The notes beneath the pieces are model-generated. The model was not told the DNA's origin and made no database searches. It saw nothing but the letters and a program-made list of their open reading frames with translations. The position numbers and the translations under genes were made by a program. Source: Orrella daihaiensis (GTDB taxonomy: Bacteria > Pseudomonadota > Gammaproteobacteria > Burkholderiales > Burkholderiaceae_B). From it: 64,000 nt of DNA. Below are positions 1 to 8,396 of this stretch, piece after piece (within the stretch, counting starts at the first letter, position 1; each line of letters begins with the position of its first letter). The stretch is taken from assembly GCF_022811525.1 (NCBI RefSeq), contig NZ_CP063982.1, positions 2,356,001 through 2,420,000 on the forward strand. Direction: 5' to 3'.

Positions 1-128
1 TGGCCGTTGACCGTGGCAAATGTGCCCGATGGCAAGCCTTGTGCCATCACGCCAGTGCTCGCCAGCATCACAACAGTCAGACAAGCCGTATGAAAGACAG
101 TTTTACCTAACCGATTGAATTGAATCAT
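1..128 (-). CDS. Exported protein, N-terminal part only (runs off left edge)
   Basis: The visible 42 codons start at ATG (complement of 126-128) behind a GAGGA-containing leader. They encode a signal peptide: a short basic N-terminus, a hydrophobic core, and an AxA-type cleavage region ending VMAQG. The mature protein would begin with a stretch ending FATVNG. A secreted protein opening with xATVNG resembles parvulin-type (SurA/PpiC) peptidyl-prolyl isomerases, which often begin VAxVNG, but too little is present to decide. It is transcribed away from rfaH, so the gap to the right is a divergent promoter region. Confidence 0.55.
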   Translation of the reverse strand, partial: MIQFNRLGKTVFHTACLTVVMLASTGVMAQGLPSGTFATVNG

Positions 129-432
129 GTTTCACATCCTCGGTGAAAAATACCAGAGCCAGAGATTAGCATTATGTGACCCAAAGAAATACTCTCTTTC
201 CCTCATCTCTCATGGGTTTTAACGAGGGGCAAAGGTTAGCGAAACTTGGGGATCGGCCAATTTGTCCGCCGCTAGTACAACCAGCCATATCAACCTGATA
301 ATGGCAGCGATCCGGCACCGGACTGTTGATAGCTTAACTAACACCACAACAGTGCTAACTCAGGCTAAATAATTTTTTACCTTGGGGCTTCCTGCTGGCC
401 GTTTTAATCCAATTCGCCTATAAAATGCCGTC
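129..432. other. Divergent intergenic region upstream of rfaH
   Basis: About 300 bases between the exported-protein start and rfaH. No ORF of note, RNA gene or repeat was recognised. It must hold both promoters. The only clear promoter-like element is TATAAAAT at 419-426, close to the rfaH start. Confidence 0.6.
419..426 (+). promoter_or_regulatory. Candidate -10 element of rfaH
   Basis: TATAAAAT ends only 6 bases before the rfaH ATG at 433. A transcript starting the usual distance downstream would begin at or next to the start codon. No Shine-Dalgarno sequence precedes the ATG, which fits a leaderless or very short leader. The -35 side is weak. Confidence 0.35.
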
Positions 433-930
433 ATGCAATGGTTTGTTGTTCACACTAAGCCCAAACAGGAAACCCGAGCGCTCACAAATCTCGAGCGCCA
501 GGGCTATGACTGCTTCTTACCGACAATTCCTAAAAAGCGCGTCAAGGGCAAGTCTTTCGAGATGGTGAGAGAACCTCTATTCTCGCGTTATCTGTTTATC
601 GAACTTGATACTACCCTTTCAGGCAGAAGCTGGGCCCCAATACGTTCTACCTTGGGTGTTAGTAAATTGGTCGCATTCAGTTCAGAACCAGCGCGAGTCA
701 GCCCAGAACTCATCCAATTGCTCAGGGACCAAGAGGCCGCGCTCGCGGAGTCACCACTTGTCCAGTACCAAACTGGCGACATTGTGCGCATCAAAAATGG
801 GCCTTTCAAGGGACTGGAGGCCGTTTACCAAATGGATGATGGTGAAAGCCGAGCTATGGTGCTAATCGAATTGCTGCACAAACCCACGCGTCTGGGGGTT
901 GAAGTTGGCGATTTGCTTAAGGTTAGCTAA
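433..930 (+). CDS. rfaH: Transcription antitermination protein RfaH (NusG paralogue)
   Basis: 165 residues, the usual RfaH length. The N-terminal NGN domain begins WFVVHTKPKQE and contains the FLP and PLFSRYLF strands of the NusG/RfaH fold. The C-terminal KOW region starts at GDIVRIKNGPFKG (about residues 116-128). In the family, the NGN domain binds the RNA polymerase clamp and promotes elongation through long, often surface-polysaccharide, operons recruited by ops sites. It is distinguished from NusG by the short length and by standing alone rather than beside secE and rplK. It may serve envelope polysaccharide genes such as those at 2952-5479, but I did not find an ops element there. Confidence 0.9.
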   Translation: MQWFVVHTKPKQETRALTNLERQGYDCFLPTIPKKRVKGKSFEMVREPLFSRYLFIELDTTLSGRSWAPIRSTLGVSKLVAFSSEPARVSPELIQLLRDQEAALAESPLVQYQTGDIVRIKNGPFKGLEAVYQMDDGESRAMVLIELLHKPTRLGVEVGDLLKVS

Positions 931-1052
931 ATAGCCCAAATTTCCCGCTAACCTACAAACTCAACCGATCAAGTCAGGCGCTAGCCTCGTCATCAACATC
1001 CCACAACAGAACCTGTCAAGCGGTAACGCTAGCTTGCGTGTTCCGTCAAACG

Positions 1053-1391
1053 TTAAGCCGCGAATTCGTCAAAGGCAATCTGCGCTTCAGCAGCTGTCAT
1101 GACAGATGGCCCACCACCCATATAGATTGCGACTTGCAACATTTCATTGAACTCTTCCTGAGTCACACCCATTTTGCGGCATGCCTGCGCATGGAAAGCA
1201 AGACAACCTTGGCAGCGCATCGCTATCGCAATAGCCATGGCCATGAGCTCTTTGTTTTTAGCAGTCAGTGCCCCATCGGCATGCGTTGCACCGGCCATCT
1301 GTGAGAAGCCCTTCATGGTCTCCGGGATGTGAGTACGAAAGGTTTTAAGCTTGGCACCGATATGTGAGGCCAGGGTTTTATAGTCGGTCAT
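1053..1391 (-). CDS. Carboxymuconolactone decarboxylase family / AhpD-like protein
   Basis: 112 residues, all-helical CMD-fold protein. The core motif MRCQGCLAFH (near residues 58-67) gives the CxxC-x2/3-H arrangement of AhpD-like alkylhydroperoxidase and CMD-family proteins, where the cysteine pair is redox active. The downstream segment ending EFNEMLQVAIYMGGGPSV is typical of the family C-terminus. It is a single gene, divergent from no neighbour, and separated from the MFS gene by about 70 bases. The substrate is unknown; peroxidase or disulfide-reductase activity is inferred from the CxxC. Confidence 0.8.
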   Translation of the reverse strand: MTDYKTLASHIGAKLKTFRTHIPETMKGFSQMAGATHADGALTAKNKELMAMAIAIAMRCQGCLAFHAQACRKMGVTQEEFNEMLQVAIYMGGGPSVMTAAEAQIAFDEFAA

Positions 1392-1460
1392 TATGGGACT
1401 CCAAAAAGGTTCTTGAGCCCCTGTTATAGATTGTTACTGTGAATGCCTGCCTGATACAGA

Positions 1461-2738
1461 TCAATTTTTTTGTTGCGCCACCGTTTTCCCGCGCAGCATG
1501 TTGATCGGCAACAACAACAACAAGCCCATCAAAAAGAACAGAGCAGTTGCCGCCATCGCTAGGCGCTGGTTGCCAAGGCTGGCCCATGTCAAGAGCCCAT
1601 AAACTAACGGACCCAAAATGCTTGCCAGGCGAGTGGCTAATGTCCATAACCCATAAAACTCACCCAAACGACTCGCCGGTGCGAGCAACCCAACCATCGC
1701 GCGACCGACTGATTGGCTGGCACCCATACAAAGACCTGCAATCACCCCTGCCACCCAAAAACCACCCTTCGTTGTGACTGAAGCAGCAATTAAGCAGGTG
1801 GCGACCCATCCCAAGAGCGTGAATGCAAGTGCAAGCCGATGACCAAACCAGTCTTGAGCATAGCCCAAGGTCAGCGCACCAACCACCGCAGCAATATTTA
1901 GAACAAAAATCAAGATCATGATCTCGCTTTCACTGAAACCAATCACTTGCTGTGCGTAAATAGCTGCCAGCGCAATCGCTACTGCAACGCCAGCCATATA
2001 GGCCACCGTGCAACCTAGAAGCCATACAAAATCCTGAAACTGTCGGGCATGCTGCCAAGTTTTTTGTAACCGCTGCCAAGCAGGCGACACCTCCCCACTC
2101 TGCCCGGGACGATCACGAAGCAGGCCTATTGACAATCCAGCCGCCAGCGCAAAGATTGCAGCGGTAATCAACATGGTCACAGGCACAAAGTCAGCTGCAG
2201 TTTGACCTAACGATTGGGCTTTCAACACATACCAAAGACAAACACCCAGGGTTAACATGCCACCGATGTAACCTAACCCCCAACCCCAACCGCTCACCTT
2301 ACCCATAGACTCGGGCCTAGCCAGCGAAGGCAAATAACTTGAGATCAATGACTCACCCCAGCTAAAAAACACGTTTGACAAGATCAATAGAACGATCGCA
2401 AGCCCGACTGCACCCGGGCCGACCATTGATAGTCCCGCTGTCGTTAACACACAACCTACCGTGGTCATGGCAAGTAGCCCGCGACGACGTTGAAACTTAT
2501 CACTTCGTGCCCCAATCAATGGCACTGTCAACATCACAATCAGGTGTGAAAGACTAAGCGCCCATGTCCACCAGAGCGTGCCTAAAGTGGCATCGCCGAC
2601 TACGGCGCTGACAAAGTAGGCCGAAAACACAGCCGTCAGTACAACGGTGGTGTAGCCTGAATTAGCAAAATCGTACAGGGCCCAGCCAAACACCTCCCAT
2701 CGGGAAACGCCAGGCTTGAGTGCGACCATTTTTTGCAT
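1461..2738 (-). CDS. MFS permease, UMF1/Atg22-like
   Basis: 425 residues with about 12 hydrophobic segments. The N-terminus (EVFGWALYDFANSGYTTVVL) matches the UMF1/Atg22 branch of the major facilitator superfamily: the WALYDFANS motif is its hallmark. The first cytoplasmic loop carries GARSDKFQRRR, the usual MFS loop. UMF1 proteins are inner-membrane exporters of small molecules whose substrates are mostly unassigned; the eukaryotic relative Atg22 exports amino acids from vacuoles. Stands alone; the divergent gap to 2952 carries promoter-like sequences. Confidence 0.85.
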   Translation of the reverse strand: MQKMVALKPGVSRWEVFGWALYDFANSGYTTVVLTAVFSAYFVSAVVGDATLGTLWWTWALSLSHLIVMLTVPLIGARSDKFQRRRGLLAMTTVGCVLTTAGLSMVGPGAVGLAIVLLILSNVFFSWGESLISSYLPSLARPESMGKVSGWGWGLGYIGGMLTLGVCLWYVLKAQSLGQTAADFVPVTMLITAAIFALAAGLSIGLLRDRPGQSGEVSPAWQRLQKTWQHARQFQDFVWLLGCTVAYMAGVAVAIALAAIYAQQVIGFSESEIMILIFVLNIAAVVGALTLGYAQDWFGHRLALAFTLLGWVATCLIAASVTTKGGFWVAGVIAGLCMGASQSVGRAMVGLLAPASRLGEFYGLWTLATRLASILGPLVYGLLTWASLGNQRLAMAATALFFLMGLLLLLPINMLRGKTVAQQKN

Positions 2739-2901
2739 ATTGACGGTGATTACGTGATGGGTCTACTCGAACTTTACAGGAAGGTAGCTTGAGAATGCTT
2801 GATCTTCACCGCCTGACTGCATCCTAAATACCTAGGAATTCAGTTCTTGCAATTCGGTCACAATTCAGTGATGCTTTAGGCAAGCTTACTTCCGTGTCAG
2901 A

Positions 2902-2917
2902 TTGACAATCTATAAAT
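2902..2917 (+). promoter_or_regulatory. Promoter-like elements before the glycosyltransferase operon
   Basis: A TTGACA (2902-2907) is followed almost at once by TATAAAT (2911-2917). They are too close to be one promoter, so TATAAAT is probably a -10 with a poorer -35, or TTGACA a -35 with a weak -10 near 2925. Either way a start site 20-35 bases before the TTG at 2952 is plausible. Confidence 0.3.
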
Positions 2918-2951
2918 CTTTCGTTGCTGTCATTTCCTTGGGGAACTCACA

Positions 2952-4217
2952 TTGCTGCTAGAGGCCATCGCAATCGTTGTTGTTCTTTTTTTGGAACACC
3001 CTTTTTTAACCGCGATCTTGGTGATCGCGCTTGAGATTCCGCGCTACACGCTAGCAATTTTTGCACTGGGCATCACCAAAATCTTCAGGCCGACACAACA
3101 TTTGAGATCAAACAAAAGTGTGACAGCGATTATTCCCTCATACAACGGCGGAGCCGACTTACGTAACACTGTCCACAGCCTGATCCGACAAAAAACAACA
3201 CTCCATGAAATCATCGTGGTCGACGATGGATCTTCAGATGGTAGCTGTGATTTTTTGGAGGCCTTATCTCAAGAACACGCCAACCTTCGCCTGTTGCGCC
3301 ACTCTCACCGGGCAGGAAAAAGTGCCGCCATCAATCACGCCGCCTATTTAGCTACCGGCGAGTTACTGCTCGTGGTTGATCATGACACCAGCCTAGACCC
3401 AGACGCCTGCCTGCGTCTAGCTTGTGCATTTGAGGACACATCAGTAGCAGCCGCTTCTGGAAACCTTTTGGTAGGTAATCTCAACCGCAACCCGTTGACC
3501 GCTTTGCAATCACTAGAGTACATGCTGGCAATCACCATCGGACGCGGTTTCTTGAATCAGCTCAATGCCATGAGTTGCTGCAGTGGGGCTTTCAGCATGT
3601 TCCGGGCGGATGCCTACCGGTTGGTAGGTGGCATGAATGTCGGTCCTGGTGAAGATTTGGAAATTACATTGAGGCTCAGGCATGCCGGCTACAAGATCAG
3701 ATTCGTCGACTCTGCTTTGGCTGAAACATCTGTCCCCTCCACCATCGGGAGTCTATTCAAACAGCGTTTGCGCTGGGATGGCGACGCGATAGCGATTCGG
3801 CTTTTGATGTACAGGGAACTCTCTTTTTTCAAGGCAGGAGAGCCTTTGTCTGGATCACTGCAGCGATTCGACTACATTTTGCTGGAACTACTGCCAACCA
3901 TTATTTTTCCATTCTATTTAGTCATGCTGTGGGTTGACTACGGCACAAGCATGATTGACATTTTGACTGCGCTTTACATCGCACTTTTCTGGCTATACGC
4001 TCTAAATATTGTGTTGGCAATGATCATCACCAAACGTCGGGTAGGATTGTTAGATGTTTTGGTTCTACCGCTTATGCCGATATATCAAGGCGTGATTTTG
4101 CGATTGGTAAGACTCGTTGGCATCAGTGACGAAATTCTACTGGCTCGATCACACAACGATCCGCTAGTCCCTCGACAAGTGCGTTTAGCTCTATATGGAG
4201 ACACAGCACGTGACTGA
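2952..4217 (+). CDS. Membrane-bound family-2 processive glycosyltransferase
   Basis: 421 residues, starting with TTG after GGGGA. Hydrophobic segments lie at the N-terminus (about 5-45) and C-terminus (about 300-390), with a cytoplasmic GT-A domain between. All signature motifs of processive inverting GT2 enzymes (cellulose, PNAG, hyaluronan and Alg8 type) are visible: DDGS at 91-94, DHD at 143-145, GED at 233-235 and QRLRW at 271-275. It should polymerise a nucleotide-sugar into an extracellular glycan and help pass it through the membrane. It overlaps the HlyD-like gene by 23 bases, like the paired synthase and co-polymerase of alginate-type systems. Sugar specificity cannot be read from the sequence. 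Confidence 0.88.
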   Translation: MLLEAIAIVVVLFLEHPFLTAILVIALEIPRYTLAIFALGITKIFRPTQHLRSNKSVTAIIPSYNGGADLRNTVHSLIRQKTTLHEIIVVDDGSSDGSCDFLEALSQEHANLRLLRHSHRAGKSAAINHAAYLATGELLLVVDHDTSLDPDACLRLACAFEDTSVAAASGNLLVGNLNRNPLTALQSLEYMLAITIGRGFLNQLNAMSCCSGAFSMFRADAYRLVGGMNVGPGEDLEITLRLRHAGYKIRFVDSALAETSVPSTIGSLFKQRLRWDGDAIAIRLLMYRELSFFKAGEPLSGSLQRFDYILLELLPTIIFPFYLVMLWVDYGTSMIDILTALYIALFWLYALNIVLAMIITKRRVGLLDVLVLPLMPIYQGVILRLVRLVGISDEILLARSHNDPLVPRQVRLALYGDTARD

Positions 4218-5262
4218 GAAAACTCAACAACTACCTGATCCAGTTCTGAGTCGACGTGCCACCGCGGGCAGATTTTTACGCCTGGTCTACGGATCGATTG
4301 TTATCTTCCTGGGCTTATTTCTCGGCTGGCAAATCATTAAGCCACTGATTTACACACAAAGCGCCGGTTCAGTGGTAGCGCCCTACTACGTAGTGTCTAC
4401 CCCCTATACAGCTCGTATCGTCGATCTATCTGTCAAATCTGGCACTAAGGTCAAAGAGGGACAAGTCGTCGCAACCGTGCGTTCGCCCGAAATAGACGGC
4501 TTACGCGCTGACTTACTGAGTAGCATTGCTGAACAAATTAACAAAGAAGCTGATCTGCGCATCCGGTTGCTTGTAGCCACAAGCAGCCTCGAATCAGCCC
4601 AAACCAGAGTCTCGGCTGCCGAGGAATGCTCCGCTGTCATTGAGCAAAATCCGGAACAGGTAACCTCGGTGTTTCGGGGGCAAGTCTTGCGTGAGTGCGC
4701 CCAAGCTAACGCCGAATTGGCGCGAATCGAGGCTGAAATATCAGAAACAAGCAAGCAAATTGCAGCCGTTCACAAGGCCAAGAACGACATAGAAGAAGTA
4801 AAGAGGCTTGTAGACAACGCATTTAATGAGGGCAAACAACTAGCACCCATAGATGGCGTTGTGGCAAATCACACGGCCAACCCAGGGCAGAGCGTAACGG
4901 CTGGAACATCAATTGTTGAAATTTACGACCCAACCAAGCTCTATGTGCAATGGATTTTGGCTGCCGATCGGCTAATACAGCCTCAGGCAGGTGCTCCGGT
5001 TTACGTACTAGACGGCAATCGAGTCATGCGTGCGACTATCAAAGAAGTCTACTCAATTTCCGAACAAACCCAGGAGGGAGCGACAGTATTCTCTCGTGTA
5101 CGGTCAGGGCAGCTTGTACGCATAGAGCTAGCGCCTGAGGAGGCTTACCCCGCCTACATGACCGATGTGGAGGTCCGGTATAACTATTGGCGTTTTATGG
5201 ACCAAGCCGTAGAGCTTTATGTGGACGTCATGACCTCCTTGGGACTTTGGCGTGAGCAGTAA
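4195..5262 (+). CDS. HlyD/Alg44-like periplasmic membrane-fusion protein
   Basis: 355 residues: a short cytoplasmic tail, one transmembrane helix (about residues 28-48), then a biotinyl-lipoyl-like half (GTKVKEGQVVATVRSPE), a helical hairpin rich in Ala/Glu/Gln (about 100-205), the second lipoyl half (LAPIDGVVANHTANPGQSV) and a beta-barrel end. This is the HlyD/EmrA adaptor layout. Next to a processive GT2 it most likely links polymer synthesis to export, as Alg44 does for alginate; unlike Alg44 there is no PilZ domain at the N-terminus. Two starts are possible: ATG at 4195 or GTG at 4210, the latter with GGAG nine bases before it. Confidence 0.82.
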   Translation: METQHVTEKTQQLPDPVLSRRATAGRFLRLVYGSIVIFLGLFLGWQIIKPLIYTQSAGSVVAPYYVVSTPYTARIVDLSVKSGTKVKEGQVVATVRSPEIDGLRADLLSSIAEQINKEADLRIRLLVATSSLESAQTRVSAAEECSAVIEQNPEQVTSVFRGQVLRECAQANAELARIEAEISETSKQIAAVHKAKNDIEEVKRLVDNAFNEGKQLAPIDGVVANHTANPGQSVTAGTSIVEIYDPTKLYVQWILAADRLIQPQAGAPVYVLDGNRVMRATIKEVYSISEQTQEGATVFSRVRSGQLVRIELAPEEAYPAYMTDVEVRYNYWRFMDQAVELYVDVMTSLGLWREQ

Positions 5263-5479
5263 TAAGGCAATAAGCCACGAGAGTGGCGTAAAAAAACGCG
5301 CACTGATTCATCACTTTCTGTGTGCGTACGTTGGCCTTAGTTCGGATTTCAAGAGATCAAATGGCGATAGGATTTGTCCGAAGTGTCAACGTGCGCTAAT
5401 CCAAAAAAACAATGATTGGAACGTAGTGGGAACGTTTCCACCGAAGAACTACAGTCCCAAGGCTGCCACTGACTCGTGA
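5252..5479 (+). CDS. Small zinc-ribbon protein at end of the polysaccharide operon
   Basis: 75 residues, GTG start overlapping the HlyD-like gene by 11 bases, so translationally coupled. One knuckle is H20/H21 with C24 and the other C42-P-K-C45; together they make a compact HC/CC zinc ribbon. The spacing and the aromatic W near residue 56 recall the zinc-binding core of the TackOD1 output domain, but this identification is tentative. No signal peptide, so it would be cytosolic or sit at the membrane face of the synthase. A regulator or assembly factor for the glycosyltransferase is inferred from position only. Confidence 0.6.
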   Translation: MSSNKAISHESGVKKRALIHHFLCAYVGLSSDFKRSNGDRICPKCQRALIQKNNDWNVVGTFPPKNYSPKAATDS

Positions 5480-5505
5480 GGTATCAACACCGTCAGATAG
5501 GTAAC

Positions 5506-6372
5506 TCAGTCCTCAGCATATCGCTTTTCAAATGCCCAAACCTCAGGAAAACCTATCATGTTGGTAAATTCAGAAAATGAGTACATCGGCGTGGCTTCAG
5601 TAACCGTGCCATGTTGCTGCAAATCATGGTAGGCCCTATCCAAACCAGCCGCACAAGAAAGAAATCCTGCAGCTGGGTGAATAACGATGGTGTACCCTAT
5701 CTCTTTGAGTTCTTTGCCAGGCAACACCGGTGTCTTGCCACCTGTGACCATGTTCGCCAATAAAGGCTTCCCTAGCGATTGACACACTTTTTTCATCTCT
5801 TCGACTGACTCAGGCGCCTCGACAAACAACACATCTGCACCCGCCTCTCCATAAGCTGCGGCTCGCTCAATGGCCTCTTGCAACCCGAGGCCCGCTCTGG
5901 CGTCTGTACGCGCAATAATGAGAAAATCCTCATCTGTTCTAGCATCGCAAGCGACTTTAATTTTTTTAACCATATCCTCTTTGGCAATGACAGGACGATT
6001 GGGAGTATGACCACACTTCTTGGGAAACTGTTGGTCCTCAATCTGAATTGCGGCAACCCCAGCTCTTTCATAACCTTTTATGGTATGCGCAACATTCAAA
6101 AGACCACCATATCCTGTATCCGCATCAGCAATCACCGGAGTTTTTGTCATCGCACAGATACGGGACACGCGGTCAAGCATGTCGGTGTATGTAGCAAGCC
6201 CTGCATCGGGCAATCCAAGATACGAGGCTACCAGCCCATAACCGGTCACATATAGCGCATCAAAGCCCATACGATCAGCCATTTTGGCTGAAATCAAGTC
6301 ATAAACGCCGGGGGCAACAATCAATTCTTCATTGCGGACTTTGGCGGCGATAGCTTTGCGGTTCATCTTCAT
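5506..6372 (-). CDS. Isocitrate lyase/PEP mutase superfamily lyase (copy 1)
   Basis: 288 residues, a TIM-barrel of the PEPM/ICL superfamily. DADTGYGG (83-90) supplies the Mg2+-binding aspartates, and KKCGH (118-122) is the flexible loop with the catalytic cysteine of true C-C lyases such as methylisocitrate, isocitrate and 2,3-dimethylmalate lyase. Decarboxylase members of the superfamily lack this cysteine. It should cleave a 2-hydroxy (alkyl-malate-like) diacid to pyruvate or a related keto acid plus a carboxylate. The ATG at 6372 overlaps the LeuD-like stop (ATGA); a second ATG at 6366 has better spacing to AGGAG and may be the true start. Last gene of the tctCBA-dioxygenase-leuCD-like operon. 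Confidence 0.82.
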   Translation of the reverse strand: MKMNRKAIAAKVRNEELIVAPGVYDLISAKMADRMGFDALYVTGYGLVASYLGLPDAGLATYTDMLDRVSRICAMTKTPVIADADTGYGGLLNVAHTIKGYERAGVAAIQIEDQQFPKKCGHTPNRPVIAKEDMVKKIKVACDARTDEDFLIIARTDARAGLGLQEAIERAAAYGEAGADVLFVEAPESVEEMKKVCQSLGKPLLANMVTGGKTPVLPGKELKEIGYTIVIHPAAGFLSCAAGLDRAYHDLQQHGTVTEATPMYSFSEFTNMIGFPEVWAFEKRYAED

Positions 6373-7016
6373 GACTCCTTTTTTGAAATGAATGCTTTAG
6401 GGCTCTGCAGCCAAGGGCTGGTTTTAAATTGCCATTGCTCGAAAGCCTGGATTTTGTCGACTAGGCTAAGCGTCATATCCATCTCCTGAGCCCCATCTGA
6501 GAGCATATTCTTAAAAAACTCATCGATCTGAAATGGATAAAAGCGACCAGAGCCCGTTGCAATCGTCCGATGCATCAAATTGATCTCGACGGTATTCGAC
6601 TTCTCGACATCATTCCGTAAGTCTGGCCAATTCTCCTCTAATTTGGCCAGCAGCAGCCCGTTATTGATTGCATTGCCATAAAAAATATCGCCGAAGCTTT
6701 TTGCAATTACCGCTCTGAATCCATTATCTAACAATGCCCAAACAGCGTGCTCACGTGATGAGCCACAACCGAAATTTTCACCAGCGATTAGCACCTTTTG
6801 ATTATTTATCGAATCATGGATTTGCTCAGAGAAGGATGCGTGACCTTGCTGCTGTTGCTCACTAGTCAAGAAATCGTGAAACAACAATCCTGCGAACCCT
6901 TCTCTACGCGTACGAGATAAAAATCTAGCTGGAATGATCTGGTCGGTATCAATGTGGTCTCGATTCAGAATGATGCAAGGACCGCAGACGACACTGACTG
7001 GTTCGAAGCGCTTCAT
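6369..7016 (-). CDS. LeuD-like hydratase small subunit (copy 1)
   Basis: 215 residues from ATG 7016, chosen because it has GAGG 8 bases upstream and forms an ATGA overlap with the LeuC-like stop. It is a swivelling-domain subunit of the aconitase superfamily: DTDQIIPARFL near the N-terminus and NFGCGSSREHAVWAL are hallmark motifs. In leucine synthesis LeuD isomerises isopropylmalate, but here there is no leuA or leuB and the next gene is a C-C lyase. The pair therefore more likely hydrates an unsaturated alkyl-maleate to an alkyl-malate, as in 2,3-dimethylmalate dehydratase of nicotinate fermentation. Substrate is inferred. Confidence 0.85.
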   Translation of the reverse strand: MKRFEPVSVVCGPCIILNRDHIDTDQIIPARFLSRTRREGFAGLLFHDFLTSEQQQQGHASFSEQIHDSINNQKVLIAGENFGCGSSREHAVWALLDNGFRAVIAKSFGDIFYGNAINNGLLLAKLEENWPDLRNDVEKSNTVEINLMHRTIATGSGRFYPFQIDEFFKNMLSDGAQEMDMTLSLVDKIQAFEQWQFKTSPWLQSPKAFISKKES

Positions 7017-8395
7017 AACCACTGCCTCACATCGGTAATTCGACCGGTCAACGCGGTAGCTGCAGCCGTCAGTGGGCTTGCCAGATGGGTTCGACTGCCC
7101 TTTCCCTGCCTCCCCATAAAATTTCGATTTGAAGTTGAGACACAGCGTTTACCACCTGCCACACTATCGCCATTCATCGCAACACACATGGAGCATCCCG
7201 GCTTCGCCCATTCAAACCCTGCCTCTATGAAAATCTGATCCAAGCCCTCCGCCTGTGCCTGTTGCTGGACCTGAACCGAGCCTGGCACGACAAGTGTTGG
7301 CACCCTGGCTTTGCCTTTGCGCGCTATCGAAGCTGCTATCCGTAGGTCCTCAATGCGGCTGTTGGTGCAGGATCCGATAAAAACCTGGTCGACTTTCAAG
7401 TCCTGTAAACGCATTCCAGAATCTAATCCCATGTACTCCATCATGGGTAGATATTTTGCTCTCAGGTCAGCGTCGAGTTCCTCCAGCTTTGGTACATAAC
7501 CTGACACACCCAACGATGTTTCTGGCGAAGTGCCCCAGGTAATAGTTGGCTCAACTTCCTTTGCGCGAATTTCAACTTCTCGATTGAAAACAGCGATTTC
7601 GTCTGAACGCAGTGCCATCCATTGGACGACCGCCTGATCAAACAGGTCACCTTCAGGTGCGTAACGCCGGCTACGCAAGTAATCAAAAATTCTCTGATCA
7701 GGCGCAATCATGCCAGCCTTCGCACCCGCCTCAATAGACATATTGCAAATCGTCATTCGGGCCTCAACGGACAAGCCCTCAATGGTGGATCCCGCATATT
7801 CAATGACGTGACCAGTTCCACCGCGCGCGCCAATGAGTCCAATCACATGAAGAATCAGATCCTTAGCCACCACTCCATCCGTGAGAGAGCCGTCTACTCT
7901 GATCCGCATCGACTTAGATTTCTTCTGCCAAATCGCCTGAGTACCAAGTACGTGCGCGATTTCTGACGCGCCGACACCAAACGCCAAACAGCCGAATGCG
8001 CCATGTGTGGCTGTATGACTATCACCGCATACCACTAGCGAACCAGGCAAAGATAATCCGAGCTCCGGACCAACGACATGAACGATCCCTTGGTAGTCGG
8101 TGCCCGCGCCGTAACTTGTAAAGCCGTGTCTTTCAGCATTTTGTTTCAATATTCCGCCCAACTGAAGGACTCGTTCCGATTGCACCGAAGCAGGGCGGGT
8201 TGCGATGTAGTGATCCTCCATACCAAAAGTCAGATCAGGTCGCCTGATCTGCAAATTCGCTTCATGTAAGAAATCAAACCCCTGAAAGCAAGCATCATGC
8301 ACATAGTGACGATCGACGAACAAAAGATCACTACCATCGCTACGATTGTCGATGACATGAGCAGCCCAAAGCTTGTCATAGAGCGTCTTGGCCAT
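7013..8395 (-). CDS. LeuC-like hydratase large subunit, [4Fe-4S] (copy 1)
   Basis: 460 residues from ATG 8395 (opening MAKTLYDKLW, the normal LeuC start; a longer reading frame upstream lies inside the dioxygenase gene). VFIGSCTNSR and GCSMCVAMN hold the three cysteines of the catalytic [4Fe-4S] cluster, and GDSHTATHGAFG is the conserved active-site loop. It pairs with the LeuD-like subunit by a 4-base overlap. The start is one base after the dioxygenase stop, so the genes are translated together. About as long as the copy at 28229 and readily alignable to it, with many substitutions, indicating old paralogues with different substrates. Confidence 0.88.
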   Translation of the reverse strand: MAKTLYDKLWAAHVIDNRSDGSDLLFVDRHYVHDACFQGFDFLHEANLQIRRPDLTFGMEDHYIATRPASVQSERVLQLGGILKQNAERHGFTSYGAGTDYQGIVHVVGPELGLSLPGSLVVCGDSHTATHGAFGCLAFGVGASEIAHVLGTQAIWQKKSKSMRIRVDGSLTDGVVAKDLILHVIGLIGARGGTGHVIEYAGSTIEGLSVEARMTICNMSIEAGAKAGMIAPDQRIFDYLRSRRYAPEGDLFDQAVVQWMALRSDEIAVFNREVEIRAKEVEPTITWGTSPETSLGVSGYVPKLEELDADLRAKYLPMMEYMGLDSGMRLQDLKVDQVFIGSCTNSRIEDLRIAASIARKGKARVPTLVVPGSVQVQQQAQAEGLDQIFIEAGFEWAKPGCSMCVAMNGDSVAGGKRCVSTSNRNFMGRQGKGSRTHLASPLTAAATALTGRITDVRQWL

Positions 8396-8396
8396 A

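Noticed and set aside
6369..8395. LeuC/LeuD pair as leucine biosynthesis genes
   Set aside because: No leuA or leuB nearby; the operon contains an acid transporter, a dioxygenase and a C-C lyase, and a second LeuCD pair exists with a lyase too. Leucine synthesis cannot be excluded but is less likely.
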